Source of the DNA: Proteobacteria bacterium UBA2133
Lineage (GTDB): Bacteria > Pseudomonadota > Gammaproteobacteria > Arenicellales > UBA868
Reading direction: 5' to 3'
NCBI GenBank assembly: GCA_002327725.1
Contig: DCXP01000078.1
Span: 1-22,086, forward strand
Length of the DNA stretch: 22,086 bases
Shown here: one piece after another, positions 1-7,558 of the stretch
Layout of the letters: each line of letters starts with the position of its first letter
Numbering within the stretch: position 1 is the stretch's first letter
Notes under the pieces: generated by a model
Seen by the model: the letters and a program-made list of their open reading frames with translations, nothing else
Database searches by the model: none
Told to the model about the DNA's origin: nothing
Translations under genes and position numbers: made by a program

Positions 1-41
1 TACTACCGGATGGACGATAGGCCCGCGGCTGAAACCGGCCC

Positions 42-917
42 TTACTGATTGGCTTCCCTTGCACGGGCCCGCTCCCCGAGGACCACTGCCAGTCCACTGG
101 CCACTACCAGGATCGCGCCGAACACCACATTGACCGTCGGCACCTCCGCGAACAGCATAAAGCCCCACAAAGCGGCCCAGATCAAAGTGGTGTATTCCAG
201 GGCGCCGACGAGATAAACCGGCGCATAGCGAAACCCGTTGGTAATTGCGTACTGCCCAACGAGCGCCACCCCTGAAAGACCCAGCATGAGCAGCAGACTG
301 CTGAGATTCGGCGCCTGCCAGGTCCACGGAGCGCTGATGAGAGAGGCCAGCAGAATAAAGATCGCACCGCTCGCCAGCATTAACTCAGAAGATTCGGTAC
401 GGGAAAGGTGTCGGGTATAGATGCCGAGCGCCGCGAAACTGAAGCAGCCAAAGAGGGCAGCGCCGGCACCCAGCCAGTCTACTTCACCAGCCGTGGGCTT
501 GATGATAAAGAGCACACCGATGAAGCCGACAATGATTGCCATGATCTGACGGCCACTGGGGACTTCCGCGAGGATCACGCCCGACATGATGGCAAGAATG
601 ACCGGGTACGCGGAGGCGATCGAGATCGCGTCGACCAGGGGCATCCGTGTGATAGCAAAGTAGTAACTGAGGAAGGCCATCAGGTTGAGTATCGCGCGAA
701 GCAGATGATCGCCGGGCCGCCGGGTGGCGAGCCCCTGGGGCCCCCAGCGCCACACGCAGATCAGTGCAAACACCGGAATCATGATGGTGCTGCGAACGAG
801 CAGCAGCTGGAGCAGCGAAAAGTCGGTAGAGAGCCACTTGACCAGCGCATCCTGAGCCGAGAAGAAAAAGGACCCAATCAGGGTAAAGGCCCCACCCAGC
901 AGGACAATTCGTTTCAA
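42..917 (-). CDS. EamA/DMT-family transporter
   Basis: This 291-residue protein is almost entirely hydrophobic and should form about ten membrane helices in two repeated EamA halves (roughly residues 7-140 and 150-284), the usual build of the drug/metabolite transporter superfamily. The second half carries the typical ending in which a GALEYTT segment leads into the last helices, followed by a short charged tail (GERARAREANQ). Such proteins move small metabolites across the inner membrane; the substrate cannot be read from the sequence. It starts with ATG and lies 48 nt downstream of the S-formylglutathione hydrolase gene on the same strand, so it may be the last gene of the formaldehyde operon. 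That suggests, but does not show, a link with methylated substrates. The family call is firm and the substrate is unknown. Confidence 0.9.
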   Translation of the reverse strand: MKRIVLLGGAFTLIGSFFFSAQDALVKWLSTDFSLLQLLLVRSTIMIPVFALICVWRWGPQGLATRRPGDHLLRAILNLMAFLSYYFAITRMPLVDAISIASAYPVILAIMSGVILAEVPSGRQIMAIIVGFIGVLFIIKPTAGEVDWLGAGAALFGCFSFAALGIYTRHLSRTESSELMLASGAIFILLASLISAPWTWQAPNLSSLLLMLGLSGVALVGQYAITNGFRYAPVYLVGALEYTTLIWAALWGFMLFAEVPTVNVVFGAILVVASGLAVVLGERARAREANQ

Positions 918-965
918 GGATTCGGCCGCCCCATGGGCCAGGTCAGGAGGTGGGTATGAAAGCGC

Positions 966-1802
966 CTACCGAATGAGCTGGCGCGCGTGATGCGCGATGT
1001 GATCGCCGATGAACGAAGCGATAAAGTAATAACTATGGTCATAGCCCGGCTGAATCCGAAGCTCGAGCTGACGCCCGGCATCAGCAAAGGCGGCGCTCAG
1101 CGCCTCGGGTTTCAACTGCTCTTCCAGAAAAGGATCCGCGTCTCCCTGGTCGACAAGCACAGCACCGCGAAAGTCTGTCGCCAAAACCAGCGCGCAGGTG
1201 TCCCAGCTTTCCCACTGGGATCGATCCGGCCCAAGGTAGCCGCTAAATGCTTTCTCTCCCCACGGGCAGTTGACGGGATTGCTGATCGGCGCGAACGCTG
1301 AACAGGAGCGGAACACCTCGGGTTTTTTCAAGGCGCAGATCAGCGCGCCGTGCCCGCCCATGGAATGACCCGTCACACCCAGCCTTTCCGGGTCACCCTG
1401 AAGTTCGGCCGTTACGATCCCGGGGAGCTCCTGCGAGACATAGTCGAACATCCGGTAGTGGTCGCTCCAGGACGCTTGTGTGGCGTTGATGTAAAACCCC
1501 GCACCTGAACCAAAATCGTAATCGTCGTCTTCTCCGGGAAGGGCCAGACCCCGCGGCGAGGTATCCGGCATCACCAGCATGATGCCGTGTTCAGCAGCAT
1601 AACGCTGGGCCCCGGCTTTTTCGGCAACGTTCGCCCATGTACAGGTGAGGCCGGACAGGTAAAGCAGCGCCGGCCGCGGGGAGGAACTGGCCGGCGCCGG
1701 ATCGAAGACTGCAAACTCCATATCGCAGCGCGTACTGGAACTGGCGTGGCGGAACACGCGCTGTGTTCCGCCGAAAGTCCGGACCTCCTGGGTGCACTCC
1801 AT
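966..1802 (-). CDS. fghA: S-formylglutathione hydrolase
   Basis: A 278-residue esterase D-type alpha/beta hydrolase that splits S-formylglutathione into formate and glutathione, the second step of glutathione-dependent formaldehyde oxidation in the cytoplasm. The nucleophile elbow GHSMGG places the catalytic serine at residue 147. The DQGDADPFL segment supplies the likely catalytic aspartate (223), and GYDHSYYF supplies the histidine (256). The oxyanion-side motif YLSGLTCT near residue 48 and the MPDTSPRG stretch near 78 are typical of the family, and the length is normal. It begins only 12 nt after the stop of the class III alcohol dehydrogenase gene, which makes the two almost certainly cotranscribed and confirms the pathway. 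No formate dehydrogenase is present in the window. Confidence 0.96.
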   Translation of the reverse strand: MECTQEVRTFGGTQRVFRHASSSTRCDMEFAVFDPAPASSSPRPALLYLSGLTCTWANVAEKAGAQRYAAEHGIMLVMPDTSPRGLALPGEDDDYDFGSGAGFYINATQASWSDHYRMFDYVSQELPGIVTAELQGDPERLGVTGHSMGGHGALICALKKPEVFRSCSAFAPISNPVNCPWGEKAFSGYLGPDRSQWESWDTCALVLATDFRGAVLVDQGDADPFLEEQLKPEALSAAFADAGRQLELRIQPGYDHSYYFIASFIGDHIAHHARQLIR

Positions 1803-1814
1803 TGCAGCCGTGCC

Positions 1815-2927
1815 TTAGAACGTCACAACACTGCGGATCGACTTGCCCTCGTGCATCAGGTCAAAGGCGCTGTTGATCTCATCGAGCGCCATGGTGTGGG
1901 TGATGAGATCGTCGATGTTGATCTTTCCATCCATATACCAGTCAACAATCTTCGGCACATCGGTTCGTCCCTTGGCGCCGCCGAAGGCGGTGCCGCGCCA
2001 GTTCCGTCCGGTAACAAGCTGGAACGGCCGGGTTGAAATCTCTGCCCCGGCGGGTGCGACGCCGATGATGATGCTGGTACCCCACCCCTTGTGGCAGCAC
2101 TCCAGGGCCTGGCGCATCACCTCGACGTTACCGATGCACTCAAAACTGTAGTCGGCGCCGCCGCCGGTGAGTTCGACCAGATGCGGTACCAGGTCGCCTT
2201 GCACCTCGGCAGGGTTAACAAAGTGCGTCATGCCGAACTTTCTGCCGAGGGCTTCGCGCTCAGGGTTGAGATCCACCCCGACGATTTTGTCTGCGCCTGC
2301 CAGCCGGGCGCCCTGTACCACATTGAGCCCGATACCGCCAAGCCCAAAGACAACCACGTTGGCACCGGGCTCGACCTTGGCCGTATTGATGACCGCACCG
2401 ATACCGGTGGTTACGCCGCAGCCGATGTAGCAGACCTTATCGAAAGGTGCATCCTCACGGATCTTGGCAAGTGCGATCTCCGGCACGACGGTGTAGTTTG
2501 AAAACGTGGAAGTGCCCATGTAGTGAAACAGCCGATCGTTACCCAGCGAGAAACGGCTGCTCTCGTCAGGCATCAGCCCGCGTCCCTGGGTTTCGCGGAT
2601 GGCCTGGCACAGATTGGTCTTGCCGGAAGTGCAGTAGTCACAGGTACGGCATTCGGGGGTATACAGGGGAATCACATGATCACCCGGCGAAAGGGAGGTC
2701 ACGCCCTGACCGGTCTCAACCACTACACCGGCGCCCTCATGCCCGAGGATCGCGGGAAACAGTCCCTCCGGGTCGTCGCCCGACAGTGTGAAGGCGTCGG
2801 TGTGGCATACACCAGTCGCCTTGATCTCGACCAACACTTCGCCTGCGCGAGGGCCTTCTACGTTAACCGTTTCAATGCTTAATGGCTGGCCGGCTTTGGT
2901 GGCGACGGCCGCTCGAGTTTCAATCAT
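1815..2927 (-). CDS. frmA: S-(hydroxymethyl)glutathione dehydrogenase / class III alcohol dehydrogenase
   Basis: A 370-residue zinc-dependent medium-chain dehydrogenase that oxidises S-(hydroxymethyl)glutathione, the spontaneous adduct of formaldehyde and glutathione, to S-formylglutathione with NAD. Catalytic zinc ligands are visible as Cys41 (GVCHTDA), His63 (GHEGAG) and Cys170 (YIGCGVTTG). The structural zinc lobe has Cys93, Cys96, Cys99 and Cys107. The nucleotide-binding turn GLGGIG lies at 195-200. Length and motifs match class III ADH closely. The start ATG follows a strong GGGGGAG ribosome site. A consensus TATAAT lies about 37 nt further upstream on the same strand. It heads the operon with the S-formylglutathione hydrolase and the permease. 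Its likely role here is removal of formaldehyde released by demethylating oxidations such as that of the 814-residue flavoprotein. Confidence 0.97.
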   Translation of the reverse strand: MIETRAAVATKAGQPLSIETVNVEGPRAGEVLVEIKATGVCHTDAFTLSGDDPEGLFPAILGHEGAGVVVETGQGVTSLSPGDHVIPLYTPECRTCDYCTSGKTNLCQAIRETQGRGLMPDESSRFSLGNDRLFHYMGTSTFSNYTVVPEIALAKIREDAPFDKVCYIGCGVTTGIGAVINTAKVEPGANVVVFGLGGIGLNVVQGARLAGADKIVGVDLNPEREALGRKFGMTHFVNPAEVQGDLVPHLVELTGGGADYSFECIGNVEVMRQALECCHKGWGTSIIIGVAPAGAEISTRPFQLVTGRNWRGTAFGGAKGRTDVPKIVDWYMDGKINIDDLITHTMALDEINSAFDLMHEGKSIRSVVTF

Positions 2928-2963
2928 CTTCTCCCCCGGGGTTTATGGAAAATCAGCCCGCGC

Positions 2964-2969
2964 ATTATA
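2964..2969 (-). promoter_or_regulatory. Candidate -10 box for the formaldehyde operon
   Basis: Read on the minus strand this is a perfect TATAAT. It lies between the divergent dehydrogenase and sugar dehydrogenase genes and would start transcription near 2957, giving a leader of about 30 nt. No good -35 hexamer sits 16-18 nt upstream, so an activator may be needed or the match may be chance. Confidence 0.4.
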
Positions 2970-3057
2970 GCCAAGCGGACTGGGTGCTTGACGCTGATAG
3001 GGCGGTTGCGTCAGTCTGTTACCTAACTGCCGTTCCTTTTACGAAGTCACCTTGAAG

Positions 3058-4188
3058 ATGCGCTCACATCTCGCGGGTCCCGCCGCCTTCATTTGCCTGA
3101 TTGCTGGGACAGCTGCTTCGGCTGCCGGCGGGGAAGTGTTTGACAGCCGCAAAGCAAGATTTCGGGTAGTCACCGTGACCTCGGGTCTTACCCACCCATG
3201 GTCAATGGTCTTTTTGCCTTCCGGCGAGATTCTGGTGACCGAGCGCCCGGGAACCCTTCGACTGATTCGAAGCGGTGTGCTGCAGGATGCACCGGTTACG
3301 GGCCTGCCCGCGATTTCCGCCAAGCAGGATCAGGGCGGTCTCCTGGACATTGCGCTGGACCCGGACTTTGAGAAAAACCGGCGCCTTTGTATTTCGTACG
3401 TAGCGGCAGGCGAGGGCGGGCGCGGCACGGAGATTGGCTGCGGCACCTTTCGCGATGACCGTCTTGAGGACCTGCAGGTGATTTTCCGTGCATTTCCCAA
3501 GAACAAGTCGGGCCGCCATTTTGGCTGCCGTCTGCTATTTGCTGATGGATACCTCTACGCCACCCTGGGTGACCGGGGCAAGCGGCCCCAGGCACAGGAT
3601 CCGGGGACGCACCCCGGATCGGTGCTGCGGCTTTTTCCCGATGGTGCAATCCCGCCGGACAATCCTTTTGCCGGGAAAAGCGCTCACCAGCCTGAGCTCT
3701 ATACCTACGGTAACCGCAACCCGCAGGGGCTTGCGCGCCATCCGGTAACTGGTGAGATCTGGATGCATGAGCACGGCCCGCGCGGCGGTGATGAACTCAA
3801 CCGGATCATTGCCGGTGCCAACTACGGTTGGCCGGTAATCAGTTACGGCAAGGAGTATTTTCTGCCCCAAGCCGTCGGCGAGGGCACGCACAAGCCCGGC
3901 ATGGAGCAGCCGGTTTTCTACTGGGTACCGTCGATCGCCCCTTCGGGGATGGCCTTTTACTCGGGATCCCGGTTTCCCGCCTGGCAGAACAGTCTTTTTA
4001 TCGGTTCACTGAAATTCCAGGAACTTGTGCGCCTGGAACTTGATCGAGGTCAGGTGATTGCCGAGGAGCGGTTACTCAGCCGGGAATACGGCCGCATACG
4101 GGATGTCCGTCAGGGGCCCGAGGGCGCCCTGTATTTATTGACCGACGAAGCAGACGGCCAGTTGCTGAAAATTGTCCCCGCCGATTAA
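3058..4188 (+). CDS. PQQ-dependent aldose sugar dehydrogenase (GSDH/YliI type)
   Basis: About 376 residues, beginning with a clear export signal: a short basic start, a hydrophobic core (LAGPAAFICLIAGTAA) and a likely cut after AASA near residue 22. The protein should therefore act in the periplasm. The mature part is a six-bladed beta-propeller of the glucose/sorbosone dehydrogenase family. Recognisable segments are GGLLDIALDPDF, GRHFGCRLLFADG, NRNPQGLARHP and EHGPRGGDELN, which carry the histidines and arginines that surround PQQ in this family. These enzymes oxidise aldoses at C1 and pass electrons to the respiratory chain. An in-frame TTG at 3052 could add two residues. ATG at 3058 was preferred because TTG is a rare start, although the weak GAAG site is better spaced for the TTG. 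No PQQ synthesis genes are in the window. Confidence 0.9.
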   Translation: MRSHLAGPAAFICLIAGTAASAAGGEVFDSRKARFRVVTVTSGLTHPWSMVFLPSGEILVTERPGTLRLIRSGVLQDAPVTGLPAISAKQDQGGLLDIALDPDFEKNRRLCISYVAAGEGGRGTEIGCGTFRDDRLEDLQVIFRAFPKNKSGRHFGCRLLFADGYLYATLGDRGKRPQAQDPGTHPGSVLRLFPDGAIPPDNPFAGKSAHQPELYTYGNRNPQGLARHPVTGEIWMHEHGPRGGDELNRIIAGANYGWPVISYGKEYFLPQAVGEGTHKPGMEQPVFYWVPSIAPSGMAFYSGSRFPAWQNSLFIGSLKFQELVRLELDRGQVIAEERLLSREYGRIRDVRQGPEGALYLLTDEADGQLLKIVPAD

Positions 4189-4242
4189 GCGGCCATGGCG
4201 CTATCATAGACACCACTTCGATGTTCTGTTTTCGAGGCGCGA

Positions 4243-5493
4243 GTGAAGCTTTCGGATCTTGAGATTTTTGTTGTCGGTAACCCGCCCCCGGGCTGGGGCG
4301 GGCGGTACTTTATTTTCATCAAGTTAACCACCAGCAACGGACTGGTCGGGTACGGCGAAGTGTACTCTGCATCGGTCGGTCCCGAGGCCATGCGCGGCGT
4401 TATTCAGGATGTTTTTGAGCGGCACATGGCGGGGGAGAGTCCCGAGAACACCGAGATGATGTTTCGCCGGGCATATTCTTCCGGGTTTACCCAAAGGCCC
4501 GATCTCACAGTTATGGGTGCGTTCTCCGGTCTGGAGATGGCCTGTTGGGACATTCTCGGCAAAGCGCACGAGCGGCCGGTTTACGCACTCCTTGGCGGCC
4601 TGATGAATGAGCGTATCCGCTCCTACAGTTATCTTTATCCACTGGAGCACCACGACATAAAAGCGTTCTGGAATGACCCCGAGATGGCGGCCGAGAGCGC
4701 CCAGAAAATGGTTGAGCAGGGCTTCACTGCACTCAAGTTCGATCCGGCCGGGCCCTACACCCTTCGCGGGGGTCATCAGCCCGCGCTCAGTGATATCGCA
4801 CGATCCGTCGCCTTCTGCAGGCGTATCCGGGAGACCGTGGGTACGCAGGCCGATATCCTGGTCGGCACCCACGGCCAGTTCACTACGGCGGGCGCCATTC
4901 GCCTCGCGAGGGAACTCGAGCCCTATGATCCGCTGTGGTTTGAAGAGCCGTGCCCACCCGACAATCTTCTGGAGTTTGCCAATGTGGCCCGCCAGTGCCG
5001 TATCCCGATTGCCACAGGCGAACGCTTAACCACCAAAGCGGAGTTCTCGGCGCTGCTGCGCACCGGCGGGGTGGCCATTTTGCAGCCTGCGCTCGGCCGC
5101 TCGGGCGGTATCCTGGAGACCAAGAAAATCGCCGCGATGGCTGAGGCATTCAATGCGCAGCTTGCACCACACCTTTATGCCGGGCCAGTCGAGTGGGCCG
5201 CCAATATCCAGCTGGCAGCGAACATTCCGAACCTGCTGATGGTCGAGACCATCCAGACCGGTGGTGATTTTCATCGCCGGCTGATCGGCGACACCATCCG
5301 CTGGGAAAACGGCTACATTGAAGCACCCACTGCGCCGGGACTTGCCATTGAGTTTGACGAAGCGCTTGCGCGGGCCCATCCGTGGGGGGGTTCAGGCCTG
5401 CATCTGGAAATGCGTGAAGCCCCTTGTGACTATTCTTCAGAAAATGTGTTTCTCGGCGGCGCGCCGCCAGTCGAGAGCGATCCTGCCGATTGA
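4243..5493 (+). CDS. Mandelate racemase/muconate lactonizing enzyme family protein with altered metal site
   Basis: A 416-residue enolase-superfamily member of the sugar-acid dehydratase-like branch. The N-terminal capping domain covers about residues 1-125 and the (beta/alpha)8 barrel about 130-380. The KFDP motif is at 165-168, and barrel-strand glutamates are at 234 (WFEEP) and 260 (TGERL), exactly 26 residues apart as in galactonate dehydratase. A catalytic-type histidine is at 310 (APHLYAGP). The residue 26 before Glu234, normally the first magnesium-binding Asp, is Gly208 in the motif GTHGQ; the following His210 is kept. Family members usually dehydrate or racemise acid sugars, but the missing ligand makes the reaction uncertain. 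Translation starts at GTG with GAGG 5 nt upstream; no other start lies near the domain start. It follows the sugar dehydrogenase by 54 nt and may be cotranscribed with it, suggesting a sugar-acid route. Confidence 0.88.
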   Translation: MKLSDLEIFVVGNPPPGWGGRYFIFIKLTTSNGLVGYGEVYSASVGPEAMRGVIQDVFERHMAGESPENTEMMFRRAYSSGFTQRPDLTVMGAFSGLEMACWDILGKAHERPVYALLGGLMNERIRSYSYLYPLEHHDIKAFWNDPEMAAESAQKMVEQGFTALKFDPAGPYTLRGGHQPALSDIARSVAFCRRIRETVGTQADILVGTHGQFTTAGAIRLARELEPYDPLWFEEPCPPDNLLEFANVARQCRIPIATGERLTTKAEFSALLRTGGVAILQPALGRSGGILETKKIAAMAEAFNAQLAPHLYAGPVEWAANIQLAANIPNLLMVETIQTGGDFHRRLIGDTIRWENGYIEAPTAPGLAIEFDEALARAHPWGGSGLHLEMREAPCDYSSENVFLGGAPPVESDPAD

Positions 5494-5524
5494 TGCGGAT
5501 TGATAGTGTGATCGAAAAGTGCTT

Positions 5525-5529
5525 AGGAG
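5525..5529 (+). promoter_or_regulatory. Ribosome binding site fixing the GTG start at 5536
   Basis: AGGAG lies six bases before the GTG codon and supports that start for the DUF4396 gene, which has no ATG until well inside the first membrane region. Confidence 0.6.
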
Positions 5530-5535
5530 TAGTGT

Positions 5536-5982
5536 GTGGCAACAGCCGAAATCTCGCCTGATTTCCACTGGAAATGCCGGCACACCTGGCGTCGCGCGTC
5601 GGTAAACACGCTCTGGTGCCTGGTGGGCTGCTCCATCGGGGATTTTGGAACGATTTTTTTCTTTCAGGTGACCGGCATTGCGTGGCCAACCCTGGCCATC
5701 ATGTCGCTTGCCATCGTCAACGGCATCCTGACGTCAATTGCACTCGAGATGGTGATCCTGGCGCGGCAGATGCCGCTCGCAAATGCGTTTCGAACGGCCG
5801 TCGGGATGTCTCTTATCTCGATGGTGGCGATGGAAGCCGCGATGAACATCGTTGACGTACTGTTGACCGGCGGGGCCATGCTTAATTGGTGGGTGGTGCC
5901 GATCATGCTGCTGGTAGGGTTTTTGACGCCGCTGCCCTACAACTACTGGCGCTTAAAGGCGCTCGGTAAAGCCTGCCACTGA
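5536..5982 (+). CDS. DUF4396-type small membrane protein
   Basis: A 148-residue integral membrane protein with about four helices (roughly 21-48, 51-75, 83-110 and 117-138) and a cytosolic basic N-terminus (KCRHTWRRAS). The MSLAIVNG, AMEAAMNIVD and LTPLPYNYWRLKALG segments resemble the DUF4396 family, whose function is unknown. Methionines line the helices (for example SLISMVAMEAAMN), as is common in this family. The start is GTG. The gene follows the enolase-superfamily gene by 42 nt on the same strand and converges on the MttB-like gene 13 nt away, so it is the last gene of the rightward group. I would not assign a biochemical role. Confidence 0.78.
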   Translation: MATAEISPDFHWKCRHTWRRASVNTLWCLVGCSIGDFGTIFFFQVTGIAWPTLAIMSLAIVNGILTSIALEMVILARQMPLANAFRTAVGMSLISMVAMEAAMNIVDVLLTGGAMLNWWVVPIMLLVGFLTPLPYNYWRLKALGKACH

Positions 5983-5995
5983 GGCTTGACGCGAT

Positions 5996-7519
5996 CTAGC
6001 CTAGAGTCTTTGCAATCTCGGCTTCGCGCCGACGGATGAATTCCTGAAGCGCCGGGTCCAGCGCCGGATCCATCGGCGGCAGTTCATAGCGGGATAGCCA
6101 GTCACGGGCTTTTGTTAAGCCCACCTGCTCACTGGATTTGCACCCCTCAGCCTCCCACTGCTCGAAGGTGATGTTGTTCTGTGAGGGAAAGATAAAGAGG
6201 TTGGATTTGCGCGTGTGCGCGGTGCCGAGAAAATGTCCCCCGGGACCGACATCCTTGATGGTTTCAAATATTTCCTCAAGGTCATCGAAGCGCGGCCCCT
6301 GGCAGAAATGATAGAAGGCATCCAGTTGTTCGAAATCGATGACGGTCTTGGCATAGCCTACACCGAGCGTGCCTTCCATCATGCCGCCAGCCATGGTGAT
6401 CCACTGTGCCCCGCTCAAAAATGAAGGGAAAAGCCCCCACATGGAGTCAAAGGCGGCCTGCATATCAGCGGATTTGGAAGTCGCACAGTTGGCAATGGCG
6501 CGATGCGGCACCTGATAGCGTCGCGCCATCTGCCCGGCGAGAAACTGCACGACGGCGGAATCGGGGCTGCCGTGCACCGGTGCACCGGTATTGAGCGCGA
6601 CGGTCATCGCCGGTACACCAAACAGCATCGGCGCTCCCGGGCGTACCAGCTGTGCGTAGGCTATCGCCATCAGCGCTTCGGCAGTGACCAGCGCCATGGT
6701 GCCGACATTACTGGCGGGGGTGGACGCACCCGCCATCGAGAAGGGTGAACACATGATGGCGTGGTTGTTCTGCGCATAAACACGCAGTGCCCCCAGCATG
6801 GTTTCGTCCCATACCAGCGGTGAGTTCGCGTTGATCAGTGAAGTCGTGCAGCAGTTGTTGGCGGCAAAGTCTTCGCCGAAAACAATCTTGCACATGTCGA
6901 TGGTATCCTGCGCCCTTTCAGCAGAGGTGACATTCCCGACAATCGGCTTGTCGGAGAACTTGAAGCCGCTGTACGCCATGTGCAGGTGCCGGTGCGGTAC
7001 GGGAACATCCATGGGTTCGACAACCGGACCGCCCGCGATGTGTACCGTTGAGGCCATGTGGTTGAGTTTCTGCAGATTGTTGAGGTCCTCCACTGCGGCA
7101 GGGCGGCGCACGCCATCAAGGTCATAGATATAGGCAGGACCATATGAGGGGGAAACCACCATCGATTTGCCGCCGACCGTGACGGTCCGCTCCGCATTAC
7201 GGGCATGATGGGTGTACTCGGAAGGTGCCTTGGCAACGAGTTCAAGCAGTGTGTCGCGGCCGATTCGAACCTTCTGGCCCTCAACTTCGGCATCGGTGTG
7301 CTTCCAGGTCTCAAGGGCCTGTGCTTCACGAAATTCAACGCCGATCTCCTCGACGATCCGCATCGCCGTTTCATGTATCTGTTCCACACCCTCGGCGTTG
7401 GCGACGTCGTATACCGGCACATTCGCCAACAGCGGCGGGTGGTGAACAATCGGCGCATTCAGGCGCTTGGCCCGCCGTGCGGCGCGGCCGCCTTTTCGGG
7501 TTTGGACCTCCTCTTCCAT
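5996..7519 (-). CDS. MttB-like (trimethylamine methyltransferase family) protein, non-pyrrolysine
   Basis: A 507-residue member of the MttB superfamily. It begins with a basic, arginine-rich leader (GGRAARRAKR) typical of the family, followed by a helical N-terminal region and a TIM-barrel core. The segments KAPSEYTHHARN, GGPVVEPMDVP, NANSPLVWDETML and PPMDPALDPAL are shared in position with the second copy at the right edge. No in-frame amber codon interrupts it; TAG appears only as the final stop. It therefore belongs to the members without pyrrolysine, one of which is a known glycine betaine methyltransferase that passes a methyl group to a corrinoid protein. No corrinoid protein lies in the window. 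The gene sits 39 nt downstream of the dimethylglycine-dehydrogenase-like gene, so the two are likely cotranscribed and share a methylated amine or betaine substrate pathway. The exact substrate is unknown. Confidence 0.92.
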   Translation of the reverse strand: MEEEVQTRKGGRAARRAKRLNAPIVHHPPLLANVPVYDVANAEGVEQIHETAMRIVEEIGVEFREAQALETWKHTDAEVEGQKVRIGRDTLLELVAKAPSEYTHHARNAERTVTVGGKSMVVSPSYGPAYIYDLDGVRRPAAVEDLNNLQKLNHMASTVHIAGGPVVEPMDVPVPHRHLHMAYSGFKFSDKPIVGNVTSAERAQDTIDMCKIVFGEDFAANNCCTTSLINANSPLVWDETMLGALRVYAQNNHAIMCSPFSMAGASTPASNVGTMALVTAEALMAIAYAQLVRPGAPMLFGVPAMTVALNTGAPVHGSPDSAVVQFLAGQMARRYQVPHRAIANCATSKSADMQAAFDSMWGLFPSFLSGAQWITMAGGMMEGTLGVGYAKTVIDFEQLDAFYHFCQGPRFDDLEEIFETIKDVGPGGHFLGTAHTRKSNLFIFPSQNNITFEQWEAEGCKSSEQVGLTKARDWLSRYELPPMDPALDPALQEFIRRREAEIAKTLG

Positions 7520-7558
7520 TTTCCCTGATACTTGATTTTTTTTGTGTTGTGCCGTGTC

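Noticed and set aside
408..959. Plus-strand open frame of 183 codons opposite the DMT transporter.
   Set aside because: It lies wholly opposite the well-supported transporter gene and its product is a low-complexity charged sequence with no recognisable fold.
5996..7519. Possible pyrrolysine-containing trimethylamine methyltransferase.
   Set aside because: TAG occurs only as the terminal stop in both MttB-like genes, at matching C-terminal positions. No internal amber codon exists, so pyrrolysine is not indicated.
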